From: XYB2-FULL-45-11 sp964360375
GTDB lineage: Bacteria; Patescibacteriota; Patescibacteriia; UBA9934; GWF2-40-263
DNA length: 15,293 bases
Reading direction: 5' to 3'
Assembly: GCA_964360375.1 (NCBI GenBank)
Contig: CAYHWG010000023.1
Location: 1-15,293, forward strand
In this document: piece after piece, positions 13,752 through 15,293 of the stretch
Layout of the letters: the number at the start of each line of letters is the position of its first letter
How positions within the stretch are numbered: the stretch's first letter is position 1
Made by a program: the position numbers and the translations under genes
The notes under the pieces: model-generated
What the model saw: only the letters and a program-made list of their open reading frames with translations
The model's database searches: none
Told to the model about the DNA's origin: nothing

Positions 13752-15293
13752 ATGTCGCGCACCGATCGCAGTGTGGCGCAGGCGATCCCGTCTGGACCTC
13801 CGGCAGCGTGCGGACGAGCGGCGCGGTCCGGCGACACAATAGCTGCAGACGTGGTTCGACAGCTATTTGAATTTGCATCAGATTCAAGCTGCCCAGTAGT
13901 TATCACGAGTCGCGACAGCCTGTGGGCATCCCTTAGCACCGACGACATGCGGGCTAGGACTCAGGTACTTGAGCTGTTGCCATTCAAAAAGCACCAAATT
14001 TCAAAGTATCGAAAGAAGGCCTTCCTTCCTTCGAATTCTGCGGCCGCTGGGCGCTTTGATCTACTGATGGATGAACTTGGTCGAATGTCGCATCCCGGGC
14101 TCAAGCGCCGCGCGCTCCGCGATGCGGAAATCGAGGTGCCGCCGCTTGTCTTAGAACTCGTTGCAAGCATCGCCATCGACTTTGTGGGGGATGAGTTTGT
14201 TCGACTCAATGCTTCAAGGGATGACACCAGGGCGCTGGCCACACGAGGGATGCTGTTTGCATTGACACATGCAATACTATTTAGAGAGTTCAGGTTGCGG
14301 AGTCTTCCTCTGACGACACAACAGCAATTCCGCATGTTCGGAATTCTCGTCGCGGATGTGCGTGACAACGACTTGATCTGGAGTTCAGAGGTGTTAGCTA
14401 CAGCTGCTGAACTCGCTGGAGATGCTCCGATCGACCAAGCAACGGTTTCGGGACTTGAATCTCATCCATTGCTCGTGCAAGTTTCCATGTCTGAATTTCG
14501 ACCTCGCTATGAGGCTCTGGTACGATTTACGCCAGCCGTTTGGCTGGCAAACTTTCTATCAAATCCAGCTCCGGACGCCGAAGCAGAAAAGTATCTCGAG
14601 TGGGTAGTGTCGTCGAGTGCAAGCGTACTGGGGGATGTAGTAGGTCTGCTATGTCGTGAGGAAAAATGGGCCTCGGGCCTTCGTCACCATATTGCGGGTC
14701 GGTTAGCTAGCGGGAGCACCGCTTGCCTTTGGACACTCACCCAGCAGTTGTTACATGCCGTTGGAGTAGCGAATCCTACGGATCGGACTCGGGAGTTGCT
14801 CTCAATCTTCGGACAGACGGATGGAAATGATTGCGAATTCAATGGATTACGGTTTTTTGGCCTTCAGTCACAATTGGATTTGAGTAGAATACGATTTAGG
14901 AATTGCGTGTTTATTGGGATCCACTGGGTTGGGTGCAGAATGGATTCGACTACTGAATTTCTGGATTGCGCCTGGCATGAACCCCTGAAGGAGACGTCGT
15001 CACCTGGAATTCGCCATGCGAAATTTTCTGGTCGAATTGACGTCGATGTCAGCGCACGAGAATCATTTGAATTTATCATGGGGCGAGGGCGTGTGTCGTT
15101 TGGGCCAGAGGCTGCCGCGACACTCCTTATTTCGTTACTTCGTCCTTTTCTTGTGGATCCAATTTGGATTCCACGAACCAGAGAACAAATTCTCAGCTCA
15201 GCGTTGGCGGGCGCGGTCGCAAAGGAATTTGCGGTTGAGAAGTTGCTATCTTACAGAGTTCTTCGCGAACAGGACCAGTCCCTCAGTGTTGGT
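13752..15293 (+). CDS. Partial NACHT/STAND-like NTPase C-terminal part, runs off the window
   Basis: 514 codons without a stop, open at the right edge. It fits the part of a STAND NTPase after Walker B: VVITSR (49-54, sensor-1-like), then LELLPFKKHQISKYRKKAF (73-91), the usual segment following it, then VPPLVLELVASI (129-140), and a helical or winged-helix part with SHPLLVQV..FRPRYEALVRF (237-259). A pentapeptide-like stretch with alternating aromatic, Cys and Arg (about 361-408, CEFNGLRFFG, FRNCVFIG) and a further helical region (about 440-505) follow. The first 45 residues match nothing I know. P-loop and Walker B are missing, so this is a 5'-truncated gene, a pseudogene or a misjoined contig. 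STAND proteins often act in phage defence or signalling; the role here is not shown. Confidence 0.6.
   Translation, partial: MSRTDRSVAQAIPSGPPAACGRAARSGDTIAADVVRQLFEFASDSSCPVVITSRDSLWASLSTDDMRARTQVLELLPFKKHQISKYRKKAFLPSNSAAAGRFDLLMDELGRMSHPGLKRRALRDAEIEVPPLVLELVASIAIDFVGDEFVRLNASRDDTRALATRGMLFALTHAILFREFRLRSLPLTTQQQFRMFGILVADVRDNDLIWSSEVLATAAELAGDAPIDQATVSGLESHPLLVQVSMSEFRPRYEALVRFTPAVWLANFLSNPAPDAEAEKYLEWVVSSSASVLGDVVGLLCREEKWASGLRHHIAGRLASGSTACLWTLTQQLLHAVGVANPTDRTRELLSIFGQTDGNDCEFNGLRFFGLQSQLDLSRIRFRNCVFIGIHWVGCRMDSTTEFLDCAWHEPLKETSSPGIRHAKFSGRIDVDVSARESFEFIMGRGRVSFGPEAAATLLISLLRPFLVDPIWIPRTREQILSSALAGAVAKEFAVEKLLSYRVLREQDQSLSVG

Noticed and set aside
13607..13948. Minus-strand 113-codon open frame across the junction.
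   Set aside because: No recognisable motif, no promoter or ribosome-binding site, and partly antisense to the STAND-like frame.
14033..14047. GAATTC closely followed by GCGGCCGC (EcoRI and NotI sites) looks like a cloning polylinker.
   Set aside because: The long reading frame continues through it and no vector sequence is seen on either side; chance is the simplest reading.
13961..14368. Minus-strand 135-codon open frame.
   Set aside because: Ser/Arg-rich translation typical of the antisense of a coding frame; it is fully covered by the better-supported plus-strand frame.

Overview
The window looks like a chromosomal fragment of a Candidate Phyla Radiation (Patescibacteria, probably Parcubacteria-like) bacterium. 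This is an inference from gene content and style. It has compact housekeeping operons, a solitary PilB-type ATPase, a four-domain S1 protein, short hypothetical membrane proteins, about 45% GC, and almost no Shine-Dalgarno sites. The last 1.7 kb (from about 13,590) differs in base composition and codon use.

Layout. (1) 1-475: a terminator-like hairpin, then a small cysteine-rich, probably zinc-binding protein with a palindrome at its predicted transcription start and a terminator at its stop codon. (2) 474-6456, minus strand: rpsA (S1) - ftsH - polytopic membrane protein form one transcription unit behind a structured S1 leader. It ends in a hairpin that overlaps the promoter of the next gene, a pilB-like pilus ATPase. 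(3) 6474-6522: a divergent promoter region. (4) 6494-10853, plus strand: a helical hypothetical protein, a metallo-beta-lactamase-fold protein that has lost metal ligands, a one-pass membrane protein and gyrA, closed by a strong terminator. (5) 10888-13575, plus strand: an APH/choline-kinase-fold phosphotransferase, rpmF (L32), nusB and rnc (RNase III), separated by back-to-back terminators and promoters and by two repeat elements. (6) 13576-15293: a junction with no clear gene, then a 514-codon reading frame open to the right edge. It reads as the C-terminal part of a NACHT/STAND-type NTPase with a pentapeptide-like stretch. The P-loop and Walker B part expected upstream is absent.

The native genes serve translation and RNA metabolism (S1, L32, NusB, RNase III), DNA topology (GyrA), membrane protein quality control (FtsH) and pilus energetics (PilB). 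The most unusual observations are the truncated STAND-like frame at a compositional break, a perfect 30-bp palindrome in the nusB coding end, the loss of catalytic residues in the MBL-fold protein, an Asp-to-Asn change in RNase III, and a start-codon context that is almost always T before ATG with no Shine-Dalgarno. All calls are by eye; no database search was run.
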